Notes under the pieces: generated by a model
Database searches by the model: none
What the model saw: only the letters and a program-made list of their open reading frames with translations
Told to the model about the DNA's origin: nothing
Translations under genes and position numbers: made by a program
Source of the DNA: Candidatus Phosphitivorax anaerolimi
GTDB lineage: Bacteria; Desulfobacterota; Desulfomonilia; UBA1062
DNA length: 64,000 bases
Direction of reading: 5' to 3'
Assembly: GCA_001896555.1 (NCBI GenBank)
Contig: MPOS01000042.1
Location: 48,002 to 112,001 of the forward strand
In this document: one piece after another, positions 27,294 through 35,425 of the stretch
Layout: each line of letters starts with the position of its first letter
Numbering within the stretch: the first letter of the stretch is position 1

Positions 27294-27677
27294 GTGAAAC
27301 TCTCAGAAATCAGGGATTTGTTGGATGCTCGAGTTATCGTGGGCGAAGATAAACTGGATATCGAGATCACGACCGCCTTCGGCGCCGATCTGATGAGCGA
27401 TGTCCTGTCCTTTGCCCGTTCCGGCTGCCTGCTGATTACCGGCCTTTCAAACCCTCAGGCCGTGAGAACCGCATATGCGCTCGATATCGCCGCCATCCTG
27501 GTGTGCCGGGGCAAATCCCTTACCAGCAAATTCATCGAAACCGCCAGTGAGCTGGGCATTCCCATCCTGTGGACCAAATTCATCATGTTCGAGTCGTGCG
27601 GCAGGCTCTATCAGGAAGGACTGACCGGCTGTATCCGGAAGACGGATGGAATCGAGGAAAAAACCCTTGTCCGATGA
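27294..27677 (+). CDS. DRTGG-domain protein (first copy)
   Basis: A 127-residue single-domain protein that fits the DRTGG fold (KLSEIRDLLDARVIVG, FGADLMSDVLSFARSGCLLITGL, AAILVCRGK, GIPILWTKF). DRTGG domains occur beside CBS domains and in phosphotransacetylase-like proteins and are thought to bind a nucleotide or small ligand. That role is not proven. The start is GTG, and the end overlaps the next gene by 32 bases, so the two are co-translated. A second, shorter DRTGG protein lies two genes on. The pair suggests the two may form a heteromer. Confidence 0.82.
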   Translation: MKLSEIRDLLDARVIVGEDKLDIEITTAFGADLMSDVLSFARSGCLLITGLSNPQAVRTAYALDIAAILVCRGKSLTSKFIETASELGIPILWTKFIMFESCGRLYQEGLTGCIRKTDGIEEKTLVR

Positions 27678-28110
27678 GGACTTCATCAAGTCGCTGGAGG
27701 GCGTCTACCATATCCAGGGGAGAGATTTCGTAGATGCGGGCATCGTATCCAGCGAGGTCAAGAAAAGCCTGCAGGGAAAGGGCATCCCGGAGAGCATTAT
27801 CCGCAGGGTTGCAGTGATCACCTTCGAAGCGGAGATCAACATCATCTCCTATGCCCAGCAGGGGACCATCCAGCTGTTCATCGAGCCTGACGCCGTCATT
27901 ATCGAAGCAAACGATATCGGTCCGGGGATCGCGGATATCGATCTTGCACTCCAGGAAGGATATTCTACTGCTGACGACTCCATCCGCGAGCTGGGGTTCG
28001 GCGCCGGTATGGGGCTGAACAATATCAAAAAATTTTCGGATGTTTTCGAGCTCACCTCCGATGTCGGTCAGGGGACTCACCTGAAGAGCATCGTGAAGCT
28101 CAGCGGGTAA
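27646..28110 (+). CDS. HATPase anti-sigma-factor-like protein (RsbW/RsbT type)
   Basis: 154 residues. After an N-terminal helix (KKPLSDEDFIKSLEGVYHIQGRDF) comes a GHKL ATPase domain with an N-box (ITFEAEINIISYA), G1 box EANDIGPGIADID and G2 box LGFGAGMGLNNIKKFSD. There is no HisKA domain and no phospho-His, so it resembles RsbT/SpoIIAB Ser/Thr kinases and anti-sigma factors rather than a sensor kinase. It overlaps the first DRTGG gene and is 12 bases before the second, so these are likely partners. No anti-anti-sigma (STAS) protein is visible nearby. Confidence 0.82.
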   Translation: MESRKKPLSDEDFIKSLEGVYHIQGRDFVDAGIVSSEVKKSLQGKGIPESIIRRVAVITFEAEINIISYAQQGTIQLFIEPDAVIIEANDIGPGIADIDLALQEGYSTADDSIRELGFGAGMGLNNIKKFSDVFELTSDVGQGTHLKSIVKLSG

Positions 28111-28122
28111 AGGAGCAGGGAG

Positions 28123-28464
28123 ATGAATCTGGAGACACTGGCCGAGGCGCTCGGCCTGAAATGCAAGTGCTGTTGGGAGAAGCTGAAAACCACCGAGGTC
28201 AAAGGCGGCTATGCAGGGGATCTTCTCAGCGACGTCATGGCGAACAGCAATGCCGGCGATATCTGGGTGACACGGCAGGTGCACCAGAACATCGTTGCCG
28301 TGGCATCGCTGAAAGGCCATGCCGGCATCGTCATCGTGCAGGGAGCAAGTCCGGACAAAGACACCCTCGATCGGGCGGGCAGAGAGGGAATCCCCATCAT
28401 GGTGACCGACATGTCGAAGTTCGAGGTTGTGGGGAAGATCTATCAGCTCCTCTCCGAAGCTTGA
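28123..28464 (+). CDS. DRTGG-domain protein (second copy)
   Basis: A 113-residue DRTGG-like protein with LGLKCKCCWEKLKTTEVKGGYAGDLLSDVMANSNAGDIWVT, then KGHAGIVIVQGASPDKDTLDRAGREGIPIMVTD. The C-K-C-C near residue 15 could bind a metal or be redox-active; this is not seen in the first copy. GGAGCAGGGAG lies before the ATG. The two DRTGG proteins flank the HATPase gene, a layout that occurs beside multimeric [FeFe]-hydrogenase operons in anaerobes (from memory of gene neighbourhoods; not checked here). Confidence 0.82.
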   Translation: MNLETLAEALGLKCKCCWEKLKTTEVKGGYAGDLLSDVMANSNAGDIWVTRQVHQNIVAVASLKGHAGIVIVQGASPDKDTLDRAGREGIPIMVTDMSKFEVVGKIYQLLSEA

Positions 28465-28490
28465 CCATGCCAAGCTCAAGAGGGCTTCCC

Positions 28491-29246
28491 ATGGGTGAAT
28501 CCGGGCCGGGTATATTCCGCTGCAACCTGCACGTTCATACCTGTCTTTCCCCGTGCGGAGATCTCGATATGCATCCCCGGGCTCTTGTCGACGAGGCTGT
28601 TGCCCAGGGGCTCGATATCATTGCCATCTGCGATCATAACTCATCCGAGAATGTGCCCTATGTCATGCGTGCAGCACGCGGAACCCCCCTGTGCGTGATC
28701 CCCGGAATGGAGGTATGCACCCGGGAAGAAGTCCACGTGCTCGCGCTCTTTGGTGATCAGGCTCAGCTCTCACTACTTCAGGACTATGTATACGCCAACC
28801 TCCAAGGCCTCAACGACGAGGATGCCTTCGGTATGCAACCCATCGTCAATGAAGCGGGCGAGGTGGAAGGTTTCAACGAGAGGCTCCTCATCGGTGCAAC
28901 CGGCATCCCGCTGGAAGATCTCGTGAGCCGGATCCACGAGTACGGAGGTCTGGCGATCGCCGCCCATATCGATAGGCCGAGCTTCAGCGTGATCGGACAG
29001 CTCGGATTCATACCTCCCCATGTCCCCTTCGATGCCCTGGAGATATCCGCCCGCCTGGGGATCAAGGGCGGCAGAGAAAGGTTCCCCGAGCTCTCCGGCT
29101 ATCCCTTCGTCACCTCTTCCGACGCCCATTTCATCCACGACATCGGCGCCGCCTGCACACGCATGGCCCTTCAGAAGCCCTGCTTTGCCGAGGTGGCCAT
29201 GGCCCTGAAGGGCGAGGATGGGAGATACATCGAGGAGGATGCATGA
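28491..29246 (+). CDS. PHP-domain phosphoesterase-like protein
   Basis: A 251-residue PHP-domain protein. Metal ligands appear in NLHVHTCLSPCG, ICDHNSSEN, GMEVCTREEVHVLAL, AHIDRPSF and SSDAHFIHD. Such proteins are metal-dependent phosphoesterases related to histidinol-phosphate phosphatase and to YciV-type nucleases, so the substrate may be a phosphorylated metabolite, nucleotide or short RNA. The start is ATG 28491 (AAGAGGG six bases upstream). An in-frame ATG at 28467 is possible but lacks a ribosome site. The end overlaps the next gene by 4 bases (ATGA). Confidence 0.88.
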   Translation: MGESGPGIFRCNLHVHTCLSPCGDLDMHPRALVDEAVAQGLDIIAICDHNSSENVPYVMRAARGTPLCVIPGMEVCTREEVHVLALFGDQAQLSLLQDYVYANLQGLNDEDAFGMQPIVNEAGEVEGFNERLLIGATGIPLEDLVSRIHEYGGLAIAAHIDRPSFSVIGQLGFIPPHVPFDALEISARLGIKGGRERFPELSGYPFVTSSDAHFIHDIGAACTRMALQKPCFAEVAMALKGEDGRYIEEDA

Positions 29247-29791
29247 TCGAGCTCGCGCTCCACATCCTGGATATTGCCGAGAACTCCACCCGGGCACAGG
29301 CCGATCTCGTGGAGATAACCATCGTGGAAGACCTGAAAGAGGATATCCTGGTCATGGAGATCAGGGACAACGGCTGCGGCATGGACGAGGACACTTTGAA
29401 GAGGGTGATGGACCCGTTCTATACCACGAAAAAGGTGCGCAGAGTGGGTCTCGGCCTGCCCATGCTCGCTCAGGCTGCACGGTCGACCGGTGGAAGCTTC
29501 GAGATCGAGTCGCAGATAGGCAAGGGAACCCGGGTGAGCGCCCGGTTCCGGCACAGCCATATCGACCGGCAGCCTCTGGGGGATGTGCCCGGGGCCGTGA
29601 GCGCCCTGATTCTCGGGAACCCGGATGTCGATTTTCTCTATACCCACCAGAAGAACGGCAAGATATACGTCCTTGACACCCGTGAGATCCGGCGGGAGCT
29701 CGACGGTGTGCCCCTGAATCATTTCGAGGTGATCAGCGCAATCAGGGAAAATATCCGGGAAGGAATCACCGAGCTCGATAATGATTGCTGA
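29243..29791 (+). CDS. HATPase-domain protein without HisKA
   Basis: 182 residues. The ATPase domain has an N-box (HILDIAENSTRAQADLVEI), G1 DNGCGMD, F-box DPFYTTKK and G2 VGLGLPMLAQAA, the order of histidine-kinase catalytic domains. There is no phospho-His dimerisation domain. The last 75 residues (GAVSALILGNPDVDFLYTHQ onward) form an unassigned alpha/beta segment. It is the last gene of the five-gene cluster. It could be the kinase partner of an unseen acceptor, or a switch protein. No receiver or sigma factor lies nearby. Confidence 0.85.
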   Translation: MIELALHILDIAENSTRAQADLVEITIVEDLKEDILVMEIRDNGCGMDEDTLKRVMDPFYTTKKVRRVGLGLPMLAQAARSTGGSFEIESQIGKGTRVSARFRHSHIDRQPLGDVPGAVSALILGNPDVDFLYTHQKNGKIYVLDTREIRRELDGVPLNHFEVISAIRENIREGITELDNDC

Positions 29792-30105
29792 TGAGTTTCC
29801 CCTTTTCCTGTTCCTGCCCCTTGCGATGGAAGCTGGCTCCATGGTATGGCTCGTAAAGTTTTATAATGATAATCGGGGTCTTGGAAAGGCCGGTTGACGG
29901 AAGCCATAGCATTTCCGGATCGATGGCATGAAATTTCAGCGGCAGGCCCTTCGATCCTTTATTTGCAGATAGCTGCAGGGCATATGACCTCATCCTTCGC
30001 GTGCAGAGGAACCAAGCGCGCAAGAGGATTGAACTTTACCGGCTTTTCTGTATGATGTAAGACTATATTACATATAAAATAGAGATAGAGGAAGGTTTTG
30101 CATTC
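29792..30105. other. Intergenic region with icmF promoter, no gene
   Basis: A 314-base gap between the signalling cluster and icmF. Apart from the promoter at 30029-30056 and the icmF ribosome site (AGAGGAAGG about 10 bases before the ATG), nothing is recognised. Confidence 0.4.
30029..30056 (+). promoter_or_regulatory. Sigma-70-like promoter of icmF
   Basis: TTGAAC (30029-30034), 16-base spacer, TATGAT (30051-30056). The start point would give a leader of about 40 bases before ATG 30106. Confidence 0.6.
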
Positions 30106-33100
30106 ATGAAAACAAGACTCAATCCGAAAGAACCGGTCAGGTTTGTCACGGCCACGTCACTATTCGACGGTCATGATGCATCCATCAACATCATGCGGCG
30201 GATCCTGCAGGACAGCGGTGCCGAGGTGATCCATCTCGGGCACAACCGCAGCGTGAACGACATCGTCAACGCTGCGATCCAGGAGGGCGCCCATGCCGTG
30301 GCCGTAAGCTCCTACCAGGGAGGGCATCTGGAGTTTTTCAAATACCTCATCGATCTTCTGCGCAAGAGAGGGTGCGGGTATGTAAAGGTCTTCGGCGGGG
30401 GTGGCGGGGTGATCGTTCCCGAAGAGATCCGGGAGCTCCAGGACTATGGAGTGGCCAAGATCTTCTCGCCCGAAGACGGGAAGGCCATGGGGTTGAAGGG
30501 CATGATCGACTACATGATCACCCTGGCCGGCAAGATCGAGTTTCCGCCTGTCGACGGCAATGCAGCCAGGCTAAGAAAAGACGACCATGCCCTCATCGGC
30601 AGGATCATCAACCTTGCCGAGAGGAGCCTGTGCGGCATTGAATGCGGATTCGACGCTATCCGGGAGACACTCGGGCGTTCGCGCTCGCGCGTGCCGGTGG
30701 TCGGGATAACCGGCACCGGCGGCGCAGGGAAGAGTTCGCTCACCGACGAGCTGGTGAGGCGGTTCCTGAACTTCTATCCGGAGCGCACCATAGCCATCGT
30801 GTCGGTGGATCCCTCGCGCTCGAAGAGCGGGGGTGCGCTCCTGGGCGACAGGATCAGGATGAACCATATCGACGCCGGCCGGGTGTATATGCGGTCGATG
30901 GCGACCCGCGGCTCGCGCGACGAGCTGTCCGAGGCCGTGCATGACGCCATCCTCGTCCTGAGCGCCGCCGGCTTCGATCTCATCATCGTGGAGACGAGCG
31001 GGATAGGGCAGGGCAATGCCGCGGTGACATCGATCAGCGACCTCTCTCTCTACGTCATGACTTCAGAATATGGTGCCCCCACCCAGCTCGAAAAGATCGA
31101 CATGCTCGATTTCGCCGACATGGTGATCATCAACAAGTTTGAAAACGAAAAGGCCGAAGACGCCTTGAAGCAGGTCCAAAAGCAGTACATGCGCAATCAC
31201 GGCCTCTTCGGCACCGACCCGGGGCAGCTCCCTGTCTTCGGCACCGTGGCAAACCGCTTCAACGATCCCGGGATCAACCGCGTGTTTTCCCGCCTGGTGG
31301 CCAGGCTTGTGGAAAAAGGCCTCGTCGACTGGGAGATCCCTCCCGAGGGGGAACACCATGGCGGCGGCCTTTATCAGGGGATCGTGCCCATGGGAAGAGA
31401 GCACTATCTCCGGGAGATCGCAGAGGCGGTGAGGGGCTATCATGCAGACACCCGTTCAAGAAGCGAGCACATCCGCAAGATCTTCTCCATACAGGAGCTC
31501 CTCAAAGACACGGACGGCACCGAGGCGGCGCCGGTTCTGAAGCGCAGGCTGAAAGAAATGAAAGGCAAGGTGCCTTCCGAAGAAATCGACATGGTGGAAA
31601 AATGGGAAAAGGAGCGGAAAAAATACCTCGGAAAGACCTTTACCTATACGGTCCGGGATAAGAAGATCGAGGTGCCGCTCGTCCAGGATTCTCTCTCGGG
31701 CCTGCCCATCCCCAGGATCTCACTCCCCGCGTTCACCGACCCGGGTGACCTGTACGCCTGGCTGAGAAAGGAGAACGTGCCGGGGCGGTTTCCCTACACG
31801 GCAGGCGTGTTCCCCTTCAAGCGCCGGTGGGAGGAGCCAAAGCGGCAGTTCGCAGGTGAAGGGTCTCCGGAGAGGACCAACCGCAGGTTCCACTACCTCT
31901 GCAGAAACGACGATGCCAAGCGCCTGAGCACCGCATTCGACAGTGTGACACTCTACGGTGAGGACCCCCACGAGGAGCCGGACATCTTCGGCAAGATCGG
32001 CGAGAGCGGGGTGAGCATCTGCACCCTGGACGACATGAAGAAACTCTACGCAGGCTTCGATCTCTGCGCGCCGAGCACGAGCGTGTCCATGACCATCAAC
32101 GGGCCTGCACCCATCATGACCGCCATGTTCTTCAACACCGCGATCGACCAGCAGGTAGACAGGTTCAAAGAGGAAAAGGGCAGGCTCCCGAACCGGAAGG
32201 AGCGCGAGGAGATCCGCTCCTGGGTGCTCAAGAATGTGCGCGGCACGGTCCAGGCCGATATCCTCAAGGAGGACCAAGGCCAGAACACCTGCATATTCTC
32301 CACCGAATTCGCCCTGAAGATGATGGGCGACATCCAGGAATACTTTATCGAGCACGAGGTGAACAACTTCTACTCGGTGAGCATCAGCGGCTACCATATC
32401 GCCGAGGCAGGCGCGAACCCTATCAGCCAGCTTGCTTTCACCCTGGCCAACGGTTTCACCTATGTCGAATACTATCTCTCGCGCGGGATGAAGATCGACG
32501 ACTTTGCCGGCAACTTCTCCTTCTTCTTCAGCAGCGGCATGGACCCCGAGTACAGCGTGATCGGGAGGGTGGCCAGGAGGATCTGGGCCATCGCCATGCG
32601 CGACCTCTACGGTGCGAACGAGCTCTCCCAGCGGCTCAAGTATCACATCCAGACTTCGGGCAGATCGCTGCACAGCATGGAGATTCAATTCAACGACATC
32701 CGCACCACACTCCAGGCCCTGACCGCTCTGGAAGACAACTGCAATTCGCTGCACACCAACTCCTATGACGAGGCCATCACCACGCCCACCGAGGAGTCGG
32801 TCCGAAGGGCCATGGCGATCCAGCTCATCATCAACCGGGAGTTCGGGCCTTCCATCAACGAAAACAAGCTCCAGGGGTCGTTTTTTATCGACTGGCTCAC
32901 CGATGCCGTGGAAGAGGCGGTTTTGAAGGAGTTCGAGCGGATCAGCGACCGCAAGGGCGTTCTGGGCGCCATGGAGATGCAGTATCAGCGCTCAAAGATA
33001 CAGGAGGAGTCTCTGTATTACGAGGAGCTCAAGCATACCGGCAGGCTTCCCATCATCGGGGTCAATACCTTTGAGAATCCGAACGCAACAGGAGAAGACC

Positions 33101-33348
33101 ACCCCGGCGGGTGCATACCGCTCACCCGGGCCACCCCTGAAGAAAAGATGGGCCAGCTCACGAACCTGCGGAAATTCCAGGCGCTCCATGCCAAAGAGGC
33201 GCCTGCGGCCCTGGAAAAACTCAAGAAGGTCGCTCTCCAAGGCGGGAACATCTTTGCCGAGCTCATGGAAACCGTGAGGGTGGCAAGCCTCGGCCAGATC
33301 ACCCGGGCCCTCTACGAGGTGGGCGGGAAGTATCGCCGGAATATGTGA
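30106..33348 (+). CDS. icmF: Fused isobutyryl-CoA mutase with its G-protein chaperone
   Basis: 1080 residues, the normal length of IcmF. Domains in order: B12-binding (about 1-145) with DGHDASIN, the lower-ligand His loop, and HLGHNRS; the MeaB-like GTPase (about 185-430) with the P-loop GTGGAGKSS; a linker; then the TIM-barrel mutase (about 560-1080) with GVFPFKRRWEEPKRQFAGEG. The substrate-side segment AGVFPFKR is the IcmF type, not the methylmalonyl-CoA mutase type (which has a Tyr/Arg pair). It isomerises isobutyryl-CoA and n-butyryl-CoA with adenosylcobalamin and uses GTP to load or protect the cofactor. It is followed by cobalamin adenosyltransferase, which makes its cofactor. Confidence 0.95.
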   Translation: MKTRLNPKEPVRFVTATSLFDGHDASINIMRRILQDSGAEVIHLGHNRSVNDIVNAAIQEGAHAVAVSSYQGGHLEFFKYLIDLLRKRGCGYVKVFGGGGGVIVPEEIRELQDYGVAKIFSPEDGKAMGLKGMIDYMITLAGKIEFPPVDGNAARLRKDDHALIGRIINLAERSLCGIECGFDAIRETLGRSRSRVPVVGITGTGGAGKSSLTDELVRRFLNFYPERTIAIVSVDPSRSKSGGALLGDRIRMNHIDAGRVYMRSMATRGSRDELSEAVHDAILVLSAAGFDLIIVETSGIGQGNAAVTSISDLSLYVMTSEYGAPTQLEKIDMLDFADMVIINKFENEKAEDALKQVQKQYMRNHGLFGTDPGQLPVFGTVANRFNDPGINRVFSRLVARLVEKGLVDWEIPPEGEHHGGGLYQGIVPMGREHYLREIAEAVRGYHADTRSRSEHIRKIFSIQELLKDTDGTEAAPVLKRRLKEMKGKVPSEEIDMVEKWEKERKKYLGKTFTYTVRDKKIEVPLVQDSLSGLPIPRISLPAFTDPGDLYAWLRKENVPGRFPYTAGVFPFKRRWEEPKRQFAGEGSPERTNRRFHYLCRNDDAKRLSTAFDSVTLYGEDPHEEPDIFGKIGESGVSICTLDDMKKLYAGFDLCAPSTSVSMTINGPAPIMTAMFFNTAIDQQVDRFKEEKGRLPNRKEREEIRSWVLKNVRGTVQADILKEDQGQNTCIFSTEFALKMMGDIQEYFIEHEVNNFYSVSISGYHIAEAGANPISQLAFTLANGFTYVEYYLSRGMKIDDFAGNFSFFFSSGMDPEYSVIGRVARRIWAIAMRDLYGANELSQRLKYHIQTSGRSLHSMEIQFNDIRTTLQALTALEDNCNSLHTNSYDEAITTPTEESVRRAMAIQLIINREFGPSINENKLQGSFFIDWLTDAVEEAVLKEFERISDRKGVLGAMEMQYQRSKIQEESLYYEELKHTGRLPIIGVNTFENPNATGEDHPGGCIPLTRATPEEKMGQLTNLRKFQALHAKEAPAALEKLKKVALQGGNIFAELMETVRVASLGQITRALYEVGGKYRRNM

Positions 33349-33481
33349 TCCTCCTTTGCTGGGGGCTGCCGAGGGCTGGTTCTCCTCTCCGAGATGCTGC
33401 CGATGGCGGGTGCTTGCTGAACCGGGGAAGGATAGGGGCAACGATGAAGGTGAATGACGTGAATGGATGGCAGGAGCTGTG

Positions 33482-34015
33482 ATGAGCGATATCGGAAAGG
33501 GCTATGTGCAGATCTATACCGGCGACGGCAAGGGCAAGACCACGGCAGCGCTGGGACTGGCCCTCAGGGCGGCCGGCTGTGGGCTTAAGGTCTGCATCAT
33601 CCAGTTCATGAAGGGCCGGCACTACTCCGAGCTCGATTCCGTGCCCCTGCTGCAAGGGCTGGTCACCATCGAGCAGTACGGGCATCCCACCTTCTGCCGC
33701 TTCACCGATCCACCTGATCCCCGCGAGGTCGAGCGGGCTCACGAGGCGCTGGAACGCCTTGAGTCTCTCATGAATTCACGGGCATGCGACGTGCTCGTTG
33801 CCGATGAGATCATCACGGCCATGAAGTTCTCTCTGCTCACCGAGGACGAAGTCCTCGCCTTTATCGGCCGCAAGCCCCAGGGCATGGAGCTGGTCCTTAC
33901 GGGCAGGGGGGCTACGCCGGCCCTGATAGAGGCCGCAGATCTCGTCACCGAGATGCGCGAGGTCAAACACTACTATCTCAAGGGCATTCAGGCCCGCTGC
34001 GGCATCGAGAGCTGA
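33482..34015 (+). CDS. cobA: Cob(I)alamin adenosyltransferase, CobA/BtuR type
   Basis: 177 residues. The P-loop GDGKGKTTAALGL, the KVCIIQFMKG strand, DVLVADEI and the ELVLTGRG ending mark the CobA/BtuR family, which moves adenosyl from ATP to Co(I) of corrinoids. ATG 33482 is chosen because AGGAG lies five bases upstream; ATG 33467 would add five residues and has no such site. It follows icmF by 133 bases on the same strand and supplies the adenosylcobalamin that IcmF uses, a clear functional link. A weak terminator may follow at 34184. Confidence 0.93.
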   Translation: MSDIGKGYVQIYTGDGKGKTTAALGLALRAAGCGLKVCIIQFMKGRHYSELDSVPLLQGLVTIEQYGHPTFCRFTDPPDPREVERAHEALERLESLMNSRACDVLVADEIITAMKFSLLTEDEVLAFIGRKPQGMELVLTGRGATPALIEAADLVTEMREVKHYYLKGIQARCGIES

Positions 34016-34183
34016 TATCGGAGCCTGTCAGAACGGTTTCGAGGCTCTGGCGTGAACCCCAAGCAGGGCGGCCTGCCGTCACCCGGTGCATCATCCTGAT
34101 CCGCTGTTCTTCTCATTGACCGCTCAAGGTTGTTCTTGCTCGCCCGCATGTCGGTGAAATGAGCTGCAAATCCTGATCCAATG

Positions 34184-34202
34184 CCGCTATATAAGCGGTT
34201 TT
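34184..34202 (+). terminator. Weak hairpin terminator candidate after cobA
   Basis: CCGCT-ATATA-AGCGG (34184-34198) followed by TTTT, 168 bases past the cobA stop. The stem is only 5 bp, so confidence is limited. The rest of 34016-34251 has no gene. Confidence 0.4.
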
Positions 34203-34251
34203 ACTCATCAATAATATCCTTGCAGACTGGCTGGCGAGATGTTAGGGAGGA

Positions 34252-34415
34252 CCTGCCCCCTGAAAAGGAGGCGAAGGCCTGACCAGGCCGTCCAGGGCTG
34301 AGCTGAGTGCAGGGCGGGGCAGGCAGTGACAGTCAGGATAGGTTTTATCCGAGAAAACCGAAGCGAACCGGGTTGACGAGGCAGCGGGCTGTTTCGAACG
34401 GCTTGCGAGTGTCAC
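34252..34415 (+). promoter_or_regulatory. Possible two-domain structured RNA leader (unassigned)
   Basis: Two closed helices lie end to end. Domain 1: CCTGCCCC (34252-34259) with GGGGCAGG (34316-34323), enclosing GGCCT-GACC-AGGCC (34276-34289). Domain 2: GTGACA (34326-34331) with TGTCAC (34410-34415), enclosing GGATA-GGTTT-TATCC. Domain 2 ends 41 bases before the ATG of the secreted protein. I compared it by eye with c-di-GMP-I, cobalamin, glycine, TPP, fluoride and guanidine riboswitches and found no match. A structured mRNA leader is an inference from pairing only. Confidence 0.35.
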
Positions 34416-34456
34416 CCATTGAAAAATCCTTGAGAAAAAGAATTGGAGGAGCAACC

Positions 34457-35236
34457 ATGTCAAAGGCAATACAACTGCTGATCGGAATCATTCTCGTGCT
34501 GGCATTGTACCCGGTGAACGGTTATTCCGCACAATGTATCCTCTCAGAGAACTTCGACGATCAGATCCTGGACGAGAGGCTGACCGTCTATGGAAAGAAC
34601 TGGCAGGTTCTGAGCCCGCCCCAGTACAACCTGAATGCGGCGGGAAGGACTGCCGGGGGATATGCATTTTCTTCAGGCACCACGAGCATGGCCCATTTGG
34701 GCTGGATGGGCGATACCATGCTCTCGCCCTGGCCCACTGACGAGCTCTATGTGTCGTTCTGGATGCGGTATCCCACATACAGCCGGAGCGATCCCATGGA
34801 AAACCTGAAGGTGTTCTATCCCCATTGGGAAAGTTCCCGGAGCTATGTGCACTTCACGCTCTCGGACAGCAACACCATCTATTATTCGGCCATGGCGAAC
34901 CGCACGCTGCTCACCGGGGGCAACTGGCTCGAATGTCCGGGCCAGACCGACGGCGCCTGGCATCACTATGAGTTCTATATCAATTTTGCAGAGGGCATCT
35001 GCCGGTTCTGGTATGACGGACAGCTCAAGGTTGACGATATATTCGGCACCGGCGTCTGGACGAACAGCGTATACTCCATCATCGTCCCTTCCATCGACGG
35101 CGAAGAACCTGGAAACTTCTCGCGCCAGGTCGACGACCTGGAGATATGGGACGGCATGCCGGCACCGGGGGACCTGGCCGCGCAGAATGTCAAACCTTCG
35201 CCTCCATCCGGACTGGGCCTTCAATTGGTGAACTAG
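34457..35236 (+). CDS. Secreted protein, possible lectin/LamG-like jelly-roll
   Basis: 259 residues with a clear Sec signal peptide (MSKAIQLLIGIILVLALYPVNGYSA, cut near 25). The mature part is rich in aromatic and beta-forming residues: YVSFWMRYPTY, HHYEFYINF, RFWYDGQLKVDD, RQVDDLEIWDG. The pattern suits a concanavalin-like jelly-roll such as LamG or polysaccharide-lyase folds, but no family signature is certain. GGAGGAG lies six bases before ATG 34457, fixing the start; the frame stays open upstream to 34307 without another good start. It stands alone, with a long leader that may be structured and a strong bidirectional terminator behind it. It could bind or act on extracellular polysaccharide; this is inference. 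Confidence 0.78.
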   Translation: MSKAIQLLIGIILVLALYPVNGYSAQCILSENFDDQILDERLTVYGKNWQVLSPPQYNLNAAGRTAGGYAFSSGTTSMAHLGWMGDTMLSPWPTDELYVSFWMRYPTYSRSDPMENLKVFYPHWESSRSYVHFTLSDSNTIYYSAMANRTLLTGGNWLECPGQTDGAWHHYEFYINFAEGICRFWYDGQLKVDDIFGTGVWTNSVYSIIVPSIDGEEPGNFSRQVDDLEIWDGMPAPGDLAAQNVKPSPPSGLGLQLVN

Positions 35237-35355
35237 GGCAGACCCGGTCTACGAACCCCCCCAGGGGAAGAACTCTCCCTGACACAGCCTTGCCCCTGGT
35301 TGCCTTCCCGGGACAGAAGGCTTCCGGCAGCAGGTGTGTTCATTGGAGGCAGGGT

Positions 35356-35403
35356 GTAAAAAAGAGGGCCTGCTCTGTTTTACTACAGAGCAGGCCCTCT
35401 TTC
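35356..35403. terminator. Strong bidirectional terminator
   Basis: A perfect 17-bp stem AAAGAGGGCCTGCTCTG (35361-35377) / CAGAGCAGGCCCTCTTT (35386-35402) with an 8-base loop, an A run on the left and T run on the right. It serves both the secreted-protein gene (plus) and the convergent thiolase (minus). Confidence 0.93.
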
Positions 35404-35425
35404 ATGGACACTGCAGGTATTTTTC

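Noticed and set aside
28161..29246. A 361-residue reading frame covering the PHP gene and the second DRTGG gene in another frame
   Set aside because: The first 110 codons overlap the DRTGG gene in a different frame and look random. The PHP protein starts at 28491.
33349..33481. A cobalamin riboswitch between icmF and cobA
   Set aside because: No B12 box or characteristic core was found; only a weak GGTTC/GAACC pairing exists.
34307..34456. An N-terminal extension of the secreted protein
   Set aside because: The ATG at 34457 has a perfect GGAGGAG site and begins a signal peptide; the upstream part lies in the proposed structured leader.
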